Assembly (NCBI GenBank): GCA_021613375.1
Contig: CM038716.1
Coordinates: 2,598,684 to 2,662,683, forward strand
Direction of reading: 5' to 3'
Source of the DNA: Megaleporinus macrocephalus
Lineage: Eukaryota > Chordata > Actinopteri > Characiformes > Anostomidae
Length of the DNA stretch: 64,000 bases
Under the pieces are notes generated by a model that was not told the DNA's origin, ran no database searches, and worked only from the letters and a program-made list of their open reading frames with translations. The number at the start of each line of letters is the position of its first letter. The first letter of the stretch is position 1. The position numbers and the translations under genes were made by a program. This document shows positions 22,135 to 34,141 of this stretch, one piece after another.

Positions 22135-23170
22135 AAAGGCTGTGAAAATGATAAAGCCAAGTTTCCCTCACACTAATAAGTGTCCTGTGGTTTTCTTACA
22201 TAAATTACCAGACGGTTGTCCCCTTTACGCCCCCCAAGGAGCTAAAAAATCAACACAAAACACCTTGAAGTTTCATTAGAATTAGGTCAGAACAGTGGAA
22301 AACACAGATGTTACGGTTTAAAAGGTAGGATGCTTCCTCCCATTACTTAACACATACATAATGCAACATAAGAACAATAGTGCTTGATCTGCTGACTGCT
22401 TTTTAAGCTTCAGCACAGCTAAATGGTCACTTAGAACTTTAGTTCCGCTGTATTCTGGTTTTGAAATGCATTTCCACTAGATTGATATTTGTCTTTTCTT
22501 TGGCACAAGTTGTTTGTGAACATTATCTTTTACTGATTTTAATATCTCGTTGGGTAACGTATGTGGTATTGCAATATGTCAGAATTTATATTAGGACATG
22601 CTGAGATGTTAATTGCTACTTACCCTCTATAGCCTACCTGATGATATCTCATGAACCCTAGCTGCAGGAGTGGCTGGTATAAATGGGCTAGTAAGGAAAA
22701 TCCTCTTTCTCTTTCAAAGAAAAACAGCATGAAAATAAGATTGATTTTTTTTTGGCATCCACGTTGTTTTACTTGCTGTTGACAAACATCTAGAAGCTGA
22801 TTATTATTTTGAATGCACTTGGACCTGAGAACAACAGCGCCACCAAGAGATCATTCAAAATATATGAATGGGGGTTGATTTACATCTCCCTGGCTTCAAC
22901 TTTGCACAGTCGTTATTAGGTAGGGCCAGATAGGCACAGTTTTAAGATGTGACTGACTGAGATACAGTCAAAGTAATTGAAAGGTTTTGCATGTACACAC
23001 TTGAATACAATTGTTTTTACTAGTTAGATACAGTCAAATTGAAAGCATGCTATTTTACGGAAACATTCAATGCAGAAACATTTTAATAGCACCCTAATAG
23101 GATATGTTAGTGCCAAGCTGAAGATTAGGAGCTTGTAACAGTTTGTAACACATGTTCAGGTAAGACTTTT
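22135..23170. other. Unannotated intergenic sequence
   Basis: No gene or repeat family recognised over about 1 kb. Confidence 0.45.
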
Positions 23171-23174
23171 TTTT

Positions 23175-23430
23175 GTTATATCGCCACTGTCCAATGAAAA
23201 CCATGTACGTCCAGTTTTGTAAATTTTTATTTTTGTACATTGTTTGAACACGACACCTGCTGTTTAACTTGTGTGAAACTTTTATGACGAATGGACCAAT
23301 AGAAATGCTCCAAAATAGCTTGGAAAAAATTCTGGTTCCATTGACATTAAATGTAAAGACAGTTTTTGTCCTCTCCTGTAAAGTTGATATTTTGGAAAGA
23401 TTTTTCATTGGACATCAACTATATATTGCT
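23175..23430 (+). mobile_element. Family S MITE, complete-looking copy
   Basis: The ends are inverted. CACTGTCCAATGAAAA at the left matches the complement of TTTTTCATTGGACATC at the right. The core ACGAATGGACCAATAGAAAT, then GCTCCAAAATAG and TTCTGGTTCCATTGACAT, recurs at 47470-47735 and partly at 25270-25390 and 63290-63420. The size of about 256 bp and lack of coding fit a MITE. No duplication could be defined. Confidence 0.6.
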
Positions 23431-23519
23431 GTTTTAGGCCCTACTGGAGCTGGATTAGTTATATGTGTAGACCTGAGCCTATGTGTGTGGGAAAGAGTCT
23501 TGTTTTAGAGAGCTTGCTT

Positions 23520-24335
23520 TTCTCTTTGTACACATTAGGAAACATATCCATTTTTATAGCTATGCCAATAACACACAGTTATACATTTGCATTTCTTTCT
23601 AATTATCAAGGCTCCAGACTCTGAGTTCTTTTTTTATCCCACAAGTAAACATAAGCACCAAAGTAGCTTTGTATCATTTGAGAATTATTGCTAAAGTTCA
23701 GTCGTTCCTAACTTGTTCATGCATTTGTTAAAATAGAGTTGATTATTGTAATGCTGTAATTACTGAGGTTTCTAAAGAAAACCAATCAATTACCGACAAC
23801 AAACGCAGCAGCACAGATCCTGATAACAGGAAGAAGGGAACTCACGTCAGTCTTGTTCTAATAGAACTGCACTACCTCTATCTTTAAGTAAACTCTATAA
23901 AGCTCTAAATAATCAAGCACCAGTTTACATAACAGAATATCTGTTTATGTTTCAACTAACCATTTTAGACCTGCAAAAACAACAACAACAACAACAAAAC
24001 ATACTTATTATGGTTGTAAACTTTTATAAGGCAGTGAAGTTCCATACTCAGGTTAAAGAAACATTTAAAAACATACTTATTTAACTTAGCATATAATTAA
24101 TACTTCATACTTCTTTGGTATTTATTTCATGAATTTAATCTTTGTCATTGGCTCGTATGACTTAATATTCATAATATCTATATAATATATAAATATATAA
24201 TGTAATTTTAATTTTACTTTGATATCTGTCTGTAAAGCGTTTTGAGCTGTCAATGGAATGGAAAATGCTCTAGTAATAAAGATTATTATTTTTATTGTTA
24301 TTATTTTAATTATTATTGTTGCTGTTGTTGTTCTG
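23520..24335 (+). pseudogene. LINE-2-like RT 3' end with tail
   Basis: HFYSYANNTQLYI is encoded at 23549-23587, the position of the RT catalytic YADDTQLYI box; both catalytic aspartates are asparagine. Then DYCNAVI (near 23740), NAAAQILITGRRELTSVLF (near 23803) and KLYKALNNQAPVYITEYL (near 23895) follow the standard order of the L2-clade RT C-terminus, spread over different frames. The 3' end has CTGTAAAGCGTTTTGAGCTG and then an ATT-rich tail at 24280-24330, typical of L2 tails. It is a 5'-truncated, inactive copy. Confidence 0.8.
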
Positions 24336-24339
24336 TGAC

Positions 24340-25060
24340 CAGGAACTACTGAAGACTCTTTTTATTTCTCTCTTTTTTGGTTTCTTATGAAAGTAGAAAG
24401 GCACTTGTCTCAACTCCACTCTTATATAGTTCTTTTTCAGTAGTTAGCATGGCCGCAGGCATGAGTGGGCATTTCATCAGAGTAATATGATCTTACCTAC
24501 TAGGCAAAGGTAGGCAGCTGTGAGCCAACAGCCCCATGAAAAATGAAGTGAGAAATAAACTGCATGTTGGCATTAAATAGCCTATTTTAAAGCATATATA
24601 TAAATATATATATATTTTTTTCTAAATAGCTGTTATTTACAAATACAGCAATAATTTTCAGTCATTTTTACGCAGTCCCTCTACCCCGTGGACTTGTTCT
24701 CAGAGAGAGGAGTTTTAAATATATCGACTAGATTTAAGACTACTTCTCTAGCCAAGATATAATTTTTGCAGTGTAGACAACTCCCGCAGTGCACCGCAGT
24801 GCAGACCACTCTGGAGCCAAGAGCCAATTTAAAAATATGCATCCAGGGGGCCCCATTCCTGTCTTTTGCCTAGAGCACCAGAATCACTAAATCTACCCCT
24901 ACTTACCACTCACAGAGACAGCAGAAAAGAAAGGAGGACCTAAGGAAGAAGGGGGCAGGACAGAGTTAGTGTGCATGTCCCTGTTTTATAATCTAGCGGT
25001 CTCTGGCCAATGCTAAGATGGGCCACGGTCGGCTATAAATTATCATACACCTCCTTGTTT
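24340..25060. other. Unannotated intergenic sequence
   Basis: A (TA)n-like patch at 24593-24620; otherwise nothing recognised. Confidence 0.45.
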
Positions 25061-25064
25061 TCAT

Positions 25065-25290
25065 TGTCACTTATCATACAGGAGCATTCTGTACTTCTGC
25101 AGTTACAAACAGTTCCATCTGATTCTCTGTGTACTTTGTTAACCCTCTTTCACCCTGTTCTTCAATGGTTAGGACACACAGAGAGCATGTGAGACTGTGG
25201 TTGTAATGATTTGCAAAAAATACGGGCTCTGTGGTGGACTTAACTGGGTCCTGACCATTTAAAGACTGGACTGGGCTGTTTGTTACATTG
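25065..25290 (+). repeat. Family P repeat, two-armed copy
   Basis: The left arm has CCATCTGATTCTCTGTGTAC and CACCCTGTTCTTCAATGGTT. The right arm from 25225 has CTCTGTGGTGGACTTAACTG and GGGTCCTGACCATTTAAAG, which is the inverse of the left arm's consensus. This shows the palindromic build of the family. Confidence 0.6.
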
Positions 25291-25390
25291 TGTAAAAAAA
25301 GTAAGGACGAGCGGAACAATGTAAATGCTCCAAAATTCTGGTTCTATTGACTTACATGAAAAAAAATGAATTTTTTTTTGGACATAGACA
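25270..25390 (+). mobile_element. Family S MITE fragment
   Basis: AATGTAAATGCTCCAAAATT and CTGGTTCTATTGACTTACAT match the core of the family S copies at 23290 and 47590, in the same orientation. The ends are missing. Confidence 0.45.
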
Positions 25391-25394
25391 TCAT

Positions 25395-25800
25395 GTAGAA
25401 CTACGCTATATGCAACTTAATGGTGAGTAAAACTAATAAAATAGAGTGTAAATAAAGGCATTTGTCATTGGCCGACCTTAAGAGCCAGATACCTTCATCA
25501 ATATTTTATTGTTGACACAAACCAACACTGACATTGAAATTTCAACCTTAACTGAAATGATGATTCTGATAGAAAATTAATAATGGATCAGGGTCACAAT
25601 GTCACTGTTATTTTTTTTTTTGTCCCTCTCACCCAAATTTACGATGAGCTGCCCAATTGTAACGCCAGTGGAAGGAATGATGACATCATTAGCTTGGATG
25701 TGTCCACTCCTTTCTTTCTAAAGATTGGGGTCTGACAAGTAGGGGAAACAACTAGGGGAGTTAAATGCACACACATGTTCAAGAAGACCTCCAGATATCA
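25395..25800. other. Unannotated intergenic sequence
   Basis: Nothing recognised. Confidence 0.5.
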
Positions 25801-25804
25801 TTAG

Positions 25805-26075
25805 AACAGATGTAAATAAGCATAAATACACTACTATATAAATATAAATACACTAAGTAGCATATTCTGAAAGAAGTAGATCATATCTTGAGCTCCAGTT
25901 TGAAGTTTAGTTCCAGATTTCCCCTGTACGCCCCAGGCATTGTATGGATTTATTTAATTCCTTCAGCAGCAATCTTGATTTAGCTTAATGAAGTACTGAG
26001 TAGTCAAAGATGGTATTAGATGATAACTGCAAATAATACTGGGTTACCATAAAAAAGCTTTGAAAAGGGTTAAAT
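25805..26075 (+). repeat. Family R repeat, copy 1
   Basis: Shares AGAACAGATGTAAATAAGCA, ATCATATCTTGAGCTCCAGT, TTCAGCAGCAATCTTGATTT and AGCTTAATGAAGTACTGAG with 30515-30790, and weaker similarity with 54690-54990. The direct repeat lies about 4.7 kb from copy 2. No frame or known family was recognised. An (AT)n run follows directly. Confidence 0.7.
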
Positions 26076-26085
26076 AAGCATACAA

Positions 26086-26088
<3 letters not shown>

Positions 26089-26159
<71 letters not shown>

Positions 26160-26171
26160 TATATATATATT
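26089..26171. repeat. (AT)n microsatellite
   Basis: About 80 bp of alternating AT with one break (TAATAT at 26150). Confidence 0.95.
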
Positions 26172-26179
26172 TCATTTAT

Positions 26180-26770
26180 TTATTTTTATTTTTTTGCATC
26201 TTATGCTTTTACTATGTTTTGCTTTCAATAAAAACCTTACAATTACTCACATGTAATATTAAATATTTCTGTGTAAAATGTTATATGTTGATATTAAAAC
26301 ATATAAACAAATAATACATTTTTTAACAGGAACAATGAAATGTTCAGTAAAGAGATTCAGCCTTGGTTTCCAGTAAAACAGCTTTTTTCTGCATGTTTCT
26401 GTAAACCAAAATCTCCAGTAATGAGAAACACGATGCTTATAAATAAAAAAAAGATAATAAATAGATAAATAATTGTTATCTCAACAAACAATAGTGCACT
26501 AAAAGGGTTAAAAGCTGTTTCAGGACAGATTTTGGCTTCTTTCTAAATGTACTAAATGTCACAAAAATCTATTTAGCATTTAATGAGACTTTTATTATGT
26601 AATGAACAGTTATTTCTTTTATAAAACAGCTCAGCTATGTATTTTATGTACTCAGCTATGGACTTTAACCCCCCTCAACAACCCCACCCCCCCAGTCCCC
26701 ACCAAATTTGTGTAGAAGCAATGATCAGCACCAAGTTCTGCTGACATGACCATAGTAGTAACTCTATTCT
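26180..26770. other. AT-rich intergenic DNA
   Basis: Low complexity, with a C-rich patch at 26670-26700. No feature recognised. Confidence 0.5.
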
Positions 26771-26779
26771 TAGTAAAGT

Positions 26780-27560
26780 ATCAGATATATTATCTCCTAC
26801 ACGTCACTGCTCAGACGGATTGACTCCGACTAGTTTCTGCCACCACGTTGCTGTCAGAATGAGTTCAGTGGTTTTCTTCCTTTCACAGACTGCAATTAAA
26901 GAGCTATCTTTTTCTTGTTCCTTTTACACCTTCCTTTTTTTCTTTTTTACATACTAACTTGCCGTATCCTCTTTCAGACGGATTAATAACTGTCAAGCGA
27001 CTCCATGGCATTCTAATTGTACTCAACGCGGGGGCCCCTTATATATGCCGGCTCTCCACAGCCCACCATTCAAAGAGGAAATTAAAAGGGAATGAGTCAT
27101 GCCACCGGCGCATCTGCTTCCCATCTTTCTGAATCCTGCGCCGAGGCAGACGAAAAGGTCACTTTTCTAATTTCACGGACACCATCTGCGGTCATCCGTC
27201 AAAATTCTGCTGATTTGCAGATTTCCGCTACGTTCAGATTTGTTTATGTCCACTTCCACGCTCATCAGCTCTGTTATATTGACATGATGACTCTGATTAA
27301 TTGTTCCAGAAGTGACCGCTTCGCTGACGCCCTTTGACGGACTCGGATTGTCTCAGAAAAAAATAAAAATAAAAAAAATAAAGATTGAAGGGAAGAAAAT
27401 GAAGATGAATTAACCTTTAATTGAAGTAAACAAAAGAATTTGAATGTCCTCACCTTCCGTCCTTATGTGGGGACCAAATTGTGATTAAGGAACAAAGAGC
27501 TAATCAGTCAACTCAGTGTGTGGATCTAAACAGCCTCTAATTATCATGATTTACCCCTGC
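26780..27560. promoter_or_regulatory. Candidate conserved non-coding block
   Basis: The most complex, GC-balanced part of its neighbourhood. It includes an exact AP-1 site TGAGTCA (27093-27099), a CAATTAAAG homeodomain-type core (near 26893), repeated ACGGATT (26815 and 26978) and ATTAATT homeodomain strings. An 81-codon plus frame (27092-27337) is not recognised as protein. Enhancer-like by texture and low repeat content; conservation untested. Confidence 0.35.
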
Positions 27561-27564
27561 AAAC

Positions 27565-29925
27565 CCCAGCCGCTGCGTGTAGAGATAGATGACACGTTTG
27601 ATAATGAGTTGAGACCACTGCACGTGTGTGTGTGCATGAGCTTCTGTATCCTCTCATGAGACTGAATTGCTTTCCTCCTTGTAGACTGAAGCTGCAAGGG
27701 TGCAATCTTCCTCAGTCCCACACCACTCTCAGCACTCTGTGCTCTATGGCCCAGCACTTCTCTGCAGGACTAATGAGGACACACAGCTCCAGCCTCAGAG
27801 AGTTGCGGTATTTGCTGCAGATTATGACACACCGTGACTGGAGGGCAAACGCACACAGCAATCCTTCCCTTTTCCCAATTAGACCCGGACACTTATGAGT
27901 CAGCATGTGCTCAGATAGACGACGGAAACCGTCAGATTGCACTGTTGGCATTGCTATGTGTTTTATTTGTAAATGCATTTTATTGTATTTGTGTATTATT
28001 ATTGTGGTTTTATTTTTCTTTAATTGAGGTTCCAAAAACAGTTTGCATGAGCACTGTGGTTGAGGTGGGCTGGCCTAGACGAATGTCAGGAGCTTAATTT
28101 AGTTGGCAGTCCCACCCGGCTGTACAAAGTCTGTTTGAGTTACAGCACAATATATAATTTCTGTAAGAAAAAAAAATCTTACACTTCACATTTTTACAGC
28201 ATTTAAAAATACAAGCTGCTGTAACACTAACTACCCTGATTTGAAAGTATTTGTTCCAAAAATGAAAATGTGTAAATCACCTCTGTTCTGACTGGCTATT
28301 GGCTGGGGTTTCAGAAAGCGTTCCAGGCTAAACAGCTAGAAAAGGGTAAAGTAAGGTTTTCCATGATATGGACCGTTTCAAGTAACAATCAGTGATGATA
28401 CTGTCCAGTCTTCAAGCATGTATTCTCATCTGTCAAAGTGATGTGAGTTATGTAGGTTAAGGGCTATACAATTAAAAAATCACTCTGAATTACCATTAAG
28501 CTTGATGGTGTCATATGCTTAATTTCACAATTTAGAACATCATATTCTATAAGCATTTTAGCAATTGCATCTCAAAAACCGTCTGAAGGCAATCTGGGCA
28601 CTTTGAACCAGAGATGCCCACAAATCAGATGAAGAAGTGAAGAATTTCAGTCTTGTTATTAGTTGTAGCTGTTCTGTGGTTTTATTCAAATTGTCCTTTA
28701 TGGGAAAACATGTATTTGAAAAACAGGCCAGCAGCACTATGACAGTGCTTAAAATAAAGAAACAAAAAACTTGAAATGGTTGATTAGTTAGTAGTTTTAA
28801 AATGATGCTTGCTGCCCAGAGTAATATCTAATCCAGCTGAGGACTGAGTAAGTTGTAGCGTTGTGTGATCCTAGGTGAACTGCAACTGACAACTAAAGCT
28901 AAATTGAACCTAAAAATATTGCCATTTTCCCAGTTTGCTTTAAATACAGCATTTACTGCATGTAGCGCTTCATTCTGTCCTTCAGGCTGCAGCGTCTCTA
29001 TAATGAAAGGATCATTATTTGTAGGTGGATCGAACCTGTCGCCTCCACAAGCCGCAAGAAGTACAGCATTAAAGTAATAACTGCTTTCCTGCTGCTCTGG
29101 AGTAATTTATTTATTAGACAAAAACACCAACAGAAGATCAAAAGGACAAAAAAAGAGCATTTGTCATCATGACAGAGACTACAGGACCCATAATGCAATG
29201 CCCTCAAAACTCAACACTGCACAAGAAAAACTGAAAGGCAAAATCACAAAGTAAACTTGTTTCCCACAATATGATGATACTAGTTACAAACTAGTTACTA
29301 GTTTCATTTACTGCTAACATTTTTTGGCTTTTATGTCCAAGTGCGAACCACAAGTCAAAAGTCAGTTTAGCCTGCATCCAAGTCGAGTTATGCATCAATT
29401 AAACATGTTTCTGAGTTACATTGTGGGTCATGACCACATTCATGCTGTATAAAATCTTCCTATCCCTGTGGCCCCTCCTCCTGGAGTACTGAGGATTTAA
29501 ATCTTGTAGAGTCTAATGTTATATAGAATCTTAACTACAGAGTGTCACTGGTGATTTTATAGTGTTGCATATTTTACAAATCAGATTACAGGAATTCTCC
29601 AGTGTGTTTCAACCTAATCTCTGTCTGCTGCATCTGTATTCTACAAAATACCCTGCAGTAATCCCATGCTCTAGTGGTGGCTGGCTGCCAGTTTGTTACG
29701 GTGCTGCTGCTACCTTCAATGACAGCAAAACGTTTGATTGATAATTCTTAGTTTGGTACAGTTTCATTATTCTGTTAGATGGAAATCTAAGCTTTTGAGT
29801 TTGCCATGTAAACTATAGATTTTGAATGTCATAGTGAGACCTCCTGTGGAGATTTTTAGCCTTTTTGAAAACCAAAATGTCTCCAGTATGCAATTGACAT
29901 ATAGACACATATGTTATAATCTCGC
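27565..29925. other. Unannotated intergenic DNA
   Basis: About 2.4 kb. Short overlapping frames at 27551-28097 on both strands show no domain. No repeat family identified. Confidence 0.45.
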
Positions 29926-29930
29926 TGCTG

Positions 29931-30004
29931 TCTTCTAAGCTTTATGCTCTGTTTTTGTATCCTTGTCGCACATTATACAAAAACAGAGCATAAAGCTTAG
30001 AAGA
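29931..30004. repeat. Perfect 30-bp inverted repeat (hairpin)
   Basis: The left arm 29931-29960 and right arm 29975-30004 are exact reverse complements over 30 bases, separated by the 14-nt spacer CCTTGTCGCACATT. The 74-nt unit would fold into an uninterrupted hairpin. It has no neighbours of the same kind and is not the end of a recognised transposon. It could be a microRNA-like hairpin, but perfect pairing suggests a recent template-switch inversion. Confidence 0.9.
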
Positions 30005-30009
30005 TCACG

Positions 30010-30510
30010 AATCAGAATTAAAAGCCTAACAAATTGTGATCCCTGTAGATAAAATATGAATAAAAGAGCATTGGCCATCATCTTCTATAGCTTCAAAATC
30101 AAATTATGAATGCCTTGCTAATTATGAAATGATGAATATCCACTGAGGCAGTTTACTAAACTTTGTAAAGCTGTTTGATAGCTCAGCTCTAAATCCAGTG
30201 GCTTAAAAATAATAAAGAATGACTTTATGAGCCAGCTAGACTCACTAGTTTGTTAGCTAACTTACTGATAATACAGTTTCCACACTGTTTAAATACAGTC
30301 ACCTCTAATGCTGAAATTAATAACATTTCATACCCCTGAGATATTTTTATTCAATTTACAAATACACCACAACACTGCTGCAGTTAGTAACACTGGCTAA
30401 GTTTCAACTTTAGGGGAAAGTTTTAAGGAAAGATCAACTTGGGAACTGGAGTCTGTGCTGGAGCTCTTGTTATTTAGGAGCACTGAAGATTTTGAGGGTA
30501 TAGATGTAAA
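30010..30510. other. Unannotated intergenic sequence
   Basis: Nothing recognised. Confidence 0.5.
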
Positions 30511-30514
30511 CCAT

Positions 30515-30790
30515 ATATAATTAGAACAGATGTAAATAAGCATAAACATCATACAAAGTATCATGAATATCTTGTTTTGAAAAACGTAGATCATATCTTG
30601 AGCTCCAGTTTGAAGACTAAAGTGTAGTTCCAGATTACTCTTGGATGCCCCAGACACTGTGTGAATGTATTTAGTTCCTTCAGCAGCAATCTTGATTTAG
30701 CTTAATGAAGTACTGAGCAGTCAAAGCAGGTATTAGATGATAACTGTAAATAATACTGAGAAGAAGCTTGGAAAGGCTTGAATAAACACA
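30515..30790 (+). repeat. Family R repeat, copy 2
   Basis: Matches 25805-26075 over its length, including AGAACAGATGTAAATAAGCA, TTCAGCAGCAATCTTGATTT and ATTAGATGATAACTG. The two copies are in the same orientation. The minus frame at 30397-30657 is an accident of the repeat. Confidence 0.7.
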
Positions 30791-30799
30791 TTGACATAT

Positions 30800-32655
30800 G
30801 TAAAACCACTACTTACTGTGTTAATACTATTTGAATATTTAAAAAAATAAAGTATTTTACTTAGCAAATAAAAGCTTCCTGTCTAGAAATATAGCTAGGG
30901 GCTTGCTCACCAAATCAGTCAGATCCAGTTGAACTTTGAGCCAGGCGCATCCACAATGCCGCTGTTTTGGTGCAGTCGGCGTCCTCTGCCATACTGCATT
31001 CAGTACAAATACAGAGTCACAGCTTAAGAAAGGAGCCATCCTATTTCAAGATTATTGCTCTGCTACCACTGCAGCCAGTCCTGTCTCCAGGCCCAGTGTT
31101 TCCTTCCCGAGGTGCGAGGAAGTCCAGGCCGAGAATACACACATCATGTATAGGTGTGAGCTAAAACTCACACACTAGTCTCAAGCCAGCCACCATGACT
31201 TAAAGCCACCTCCTACCTCTCATGTCAACTTGGCAGCTGGTGACGGACTGATGGACCCTGGACAGTCATTTCTTTTGTGTGCTGCTTTTGGAATGAGGTA
31301 TCGCACCTGGACACTTAACATGATACAGGTTAGTAGACTGTCAGCAGGGACCATCTTATGAAGGGCTTGACCCAAAGTCTGTGGTGGCAGTCAATCTTCC
31401 TGGTTGGCTTCCTGCATCAGCACCACGCCAGCCACTCAGCCACTACTCCCCAAGCTTGTTGCCTGTCTTGGCTGCAACTGCTTGATAGTTGGCGACAAGA
31501 TACATGCACTGTGTTAGCTCTTTCGGCAGCAGCGCTGTTCCTGCCCAGCCTTCTCTACTGTGGATATGCCAGCCCAACCACTGATGCCACAGTGTGTTAC
31601 TATAAAGCCTAAAGTTTTCACATGTTTTTTTTTTTCTCTCTCTAAACAAAACGGTAATGCATTTTTTCTTGTTACGAAGTTGGGGCTTCTGCTAACATGA
31701 CCTATTAAATGAAATGTTTGAAGAATAATTTCTTTATATCAAATAAAAGACTGAATAACAGAGTTGAATCCTGGGTAACAGGGTTGAAGTGAGTGAACAA
31801 CAACCAAATCAGTTTTATGTGTGTAAAATGACAAAACAGAATGAGAATACTTGCTCGTCTCATTCTGCAGAAAACAAGATGATGCAAATTCCTGTAAATA
31901 TTATAGTAAATTAAGTGTTTCTTTTTTTCACAGGGGTAAAAGGATGGCATATACAATGTGGGACACAAGTTGAATACATTAATAATGAGAGAATCGGAAA
32001 ACATTAGTAATTATAGTGTTATGTTACTTAAATGCTACATTTTATCCTATTTATGTAAAGTCACTTGTCTACAGAAAAACATCAAGAAGAGTCACTTTAT
32101 TGCTATAATTAATGTATCAGGAGTTATGGTAGTTGTGGTTTGTGGAAAAAGAGAAATATGTAATCAGCATTGACTAAAATGAGACCTTTTTCCTCATGTT
32201 TTTATTGTATTTGCCCCAATATGAACTATATGTATCAGAACAACCATTCTCATTTAAATCAAGGTCAATAAAGTAACACTGTCTACGTCCTGAATCACGG
32301 AAACTGACAGATGTCTATTCTCACCAACATAAGGAGCTGTCCACACGACTAAAACACATCTTCAAGCAGCATTTTTCTTTTTTTTTTTAATCCCTAGGAG
32401 CCATCATACAGCTCTAACAGGATATATTTATAACAGTCGCTGAGTGCTCTCCATATTCAAGACAGTCTTGTGAATAAGATAAAAACACCTTTGTCAGAGC
32501 TAACAAGGTCGCGATAGCACATGTATCACAACACATGCTTTTTTCCACGGCCACGTTTTTTCCCCTCTATTTCAGGTCAGTCACGGCTCTTGTTCTTGGA
32601 AATGGACCTGGGGACATGGTGAAAAGATATGATGTGATGTTGGGGCCAACCACAT
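30800..32655. other. Unannotated intergenic DNA
   Basis: Complex text at 30900-31600 holds several short frames on both strands, none recognisable. The rest is AT-rich. Confidence 0.45.
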
Positions 32656-32662
32656 TAATAAA

Positions 32663-32738
32663 CCTCTCTCCCCTCCTCTCTCTCTCTCTCTCTCTCTTTC
32701 TCCCTCTCTCCCTCTCTCTCCCTCTCTCCCTCTCTCCA
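32663..32738. repeat. (CT)n/(CCCTCT)n microsatellite
   Basis: About 75 bp of pyrimidine repeat. It produces the arginine/glutamate-rich minus frames at 32567-32866, which are not genes. Confidence 0.95.
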
Positions 32739-32744
32739 CTTTTC

Positions 32745-33375
32745 TGTAATACAATATTTCCTGTTTGTTCTCTGCCCAAAACCTGCTTACCATCGATCTG
32801 AGGATTGCTAATGCAGTCTCTGCAGTGGTGTGTCATCCTAATGACTAACACGCTAAATCTGGGCACATGCTCTTCCTTTCTTTATTTACATGGACAAGTA
32901 AAAGCTGCAGCTACTGCCGCTACTGTTTCTGCCCATCTTCCTCCCGCTCTCCATTTCACTTTTTTCCCTTCTTCCCTGCATTCCTCATAAGCATATATAT
33001 TTAAACAGGAATGAGAAAACACACTTACGATACAATAGAAGATATGACACTGTCCTGTACTCGGTATACACTGTATTATACTGCATTAGCAGTGGAGGGA
33101 TGCACTATTGCACTGCAGTGCATTAACAATTGTGTTGCTGTGTGCAATTTTAGTGTATTTTTTATTCCTTTAAGGCACTTATAATATATATGTGGTTTTA
33201 TTTATAAAAACAGTCATTCAGTTCATATTCACATGGCCATTTCCCAACTTTTCTAAACATCCTGTTTTTGTTACCGTGCGTGAATGGGCCAGGCTAAACT
33301 GTTCACAAAATCATTTGCGTACAGAGCATTTTATTAGGAAAACCACTTAGTGAGGATAGTGAGTACCTACACTCA
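32745..33375. other. Unannotated intergenic sequence
   Basis: Nothing recognised apart from an isolated CATTTTATTAGGAAAACCAC near 33329 that recalls the 16310 repeat unit. Confidence 0.45.
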
Positions 33376-33379
33376 CTAT

Positions 33380-33545
33380 CCATTTAATCCCCTTCACTTA
33401 CCATATAGGTGCACTCTGTAGTTCTAATAATACAAAATGTAGTCCATCTGTTTCTCTGCATTGGCAGCCAACTGTCACCCTGTTTTTCAATGGTTAGGCC
33501 AATTTACAAGACCACCAGATGTGTTATCTGGGTGGTGGATCATTC
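33380..33545 (+). repeat. Family P repeat fragment
   Basis: CACTTACCATATAGGTGCAC, TAGTCCATCTGTTTCTCTGC, CACCCTGTTTTTCAATGGTT and GGTGGTGGATCATTC follow the family P order in the same orientation as 25065. Confidence 0.6.
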
Positions 33546-33549
33546 CTAA

Positions 33550-33940
33550 TGCCTTCCATGTGGCCAGTTGGTAGCTACTCAAAACTCAAAAGGTTAATGC
33601 CTTTACATTAAGGTACTTGGTAATAAAAAAATAATTTAGAAATAAAATGAATTAAGCTTTTTTGTTAGACTATGATGGTTTAAATAAGAAAAATAAACAT
33701 TATTATATTGATGCAGATCACCATCATCTCAACCCTGTAAGTTTGTTACAATAGTGTGTGCCACGTTTTTACATGCTTATTGTATCCCCACAATCCACTG
33801 ATATTATGAATTATAAGATACTTTAATAATGCATCTAATGTCACCAGAGGCAGTAAAATGATCCATATCATTGTGGTTATTTATGATTTGTGGCAACTTT
33901 TTCTGGCAGCAGTTAGCAAAACACCAAAGTGTTTCCGTGA
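33550..33940. other. AT-rich intergenic DNA
   Basis: Nothing recognised. Confidence 0.5.
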
Positions 33941-34141
33941 CATGCTCCCTGACCTCAGGATTAGTCTCGATTGCAAATTAAAACCACCCTCTTGTTTCTT
34001 GTCAGCTTCTCTGCTGAGGTGAAAGTGGGAGGTACAACAACTTCCCAAGGCAGATTTACATCCCTGCTCAGATCCATCTGCCAGGGAAGAGCCCTGTCTG
34101 TGGGCCTCGGTGGCAGCACTGCCAAAACCAAGGACTCCACT

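Noticed and set aside
29931..30004. Annotating the 30-bp hairpin as a microRNA gene
   Set aside because: A perfectly paired stem without the usual mismatches, no known mature sequence, and no expression evidence. Kept as an inverted repeat.
32567..32866. Arginine/glutamate-rich minus frames
   Set aside because: Translated (CT)n microsatellite.
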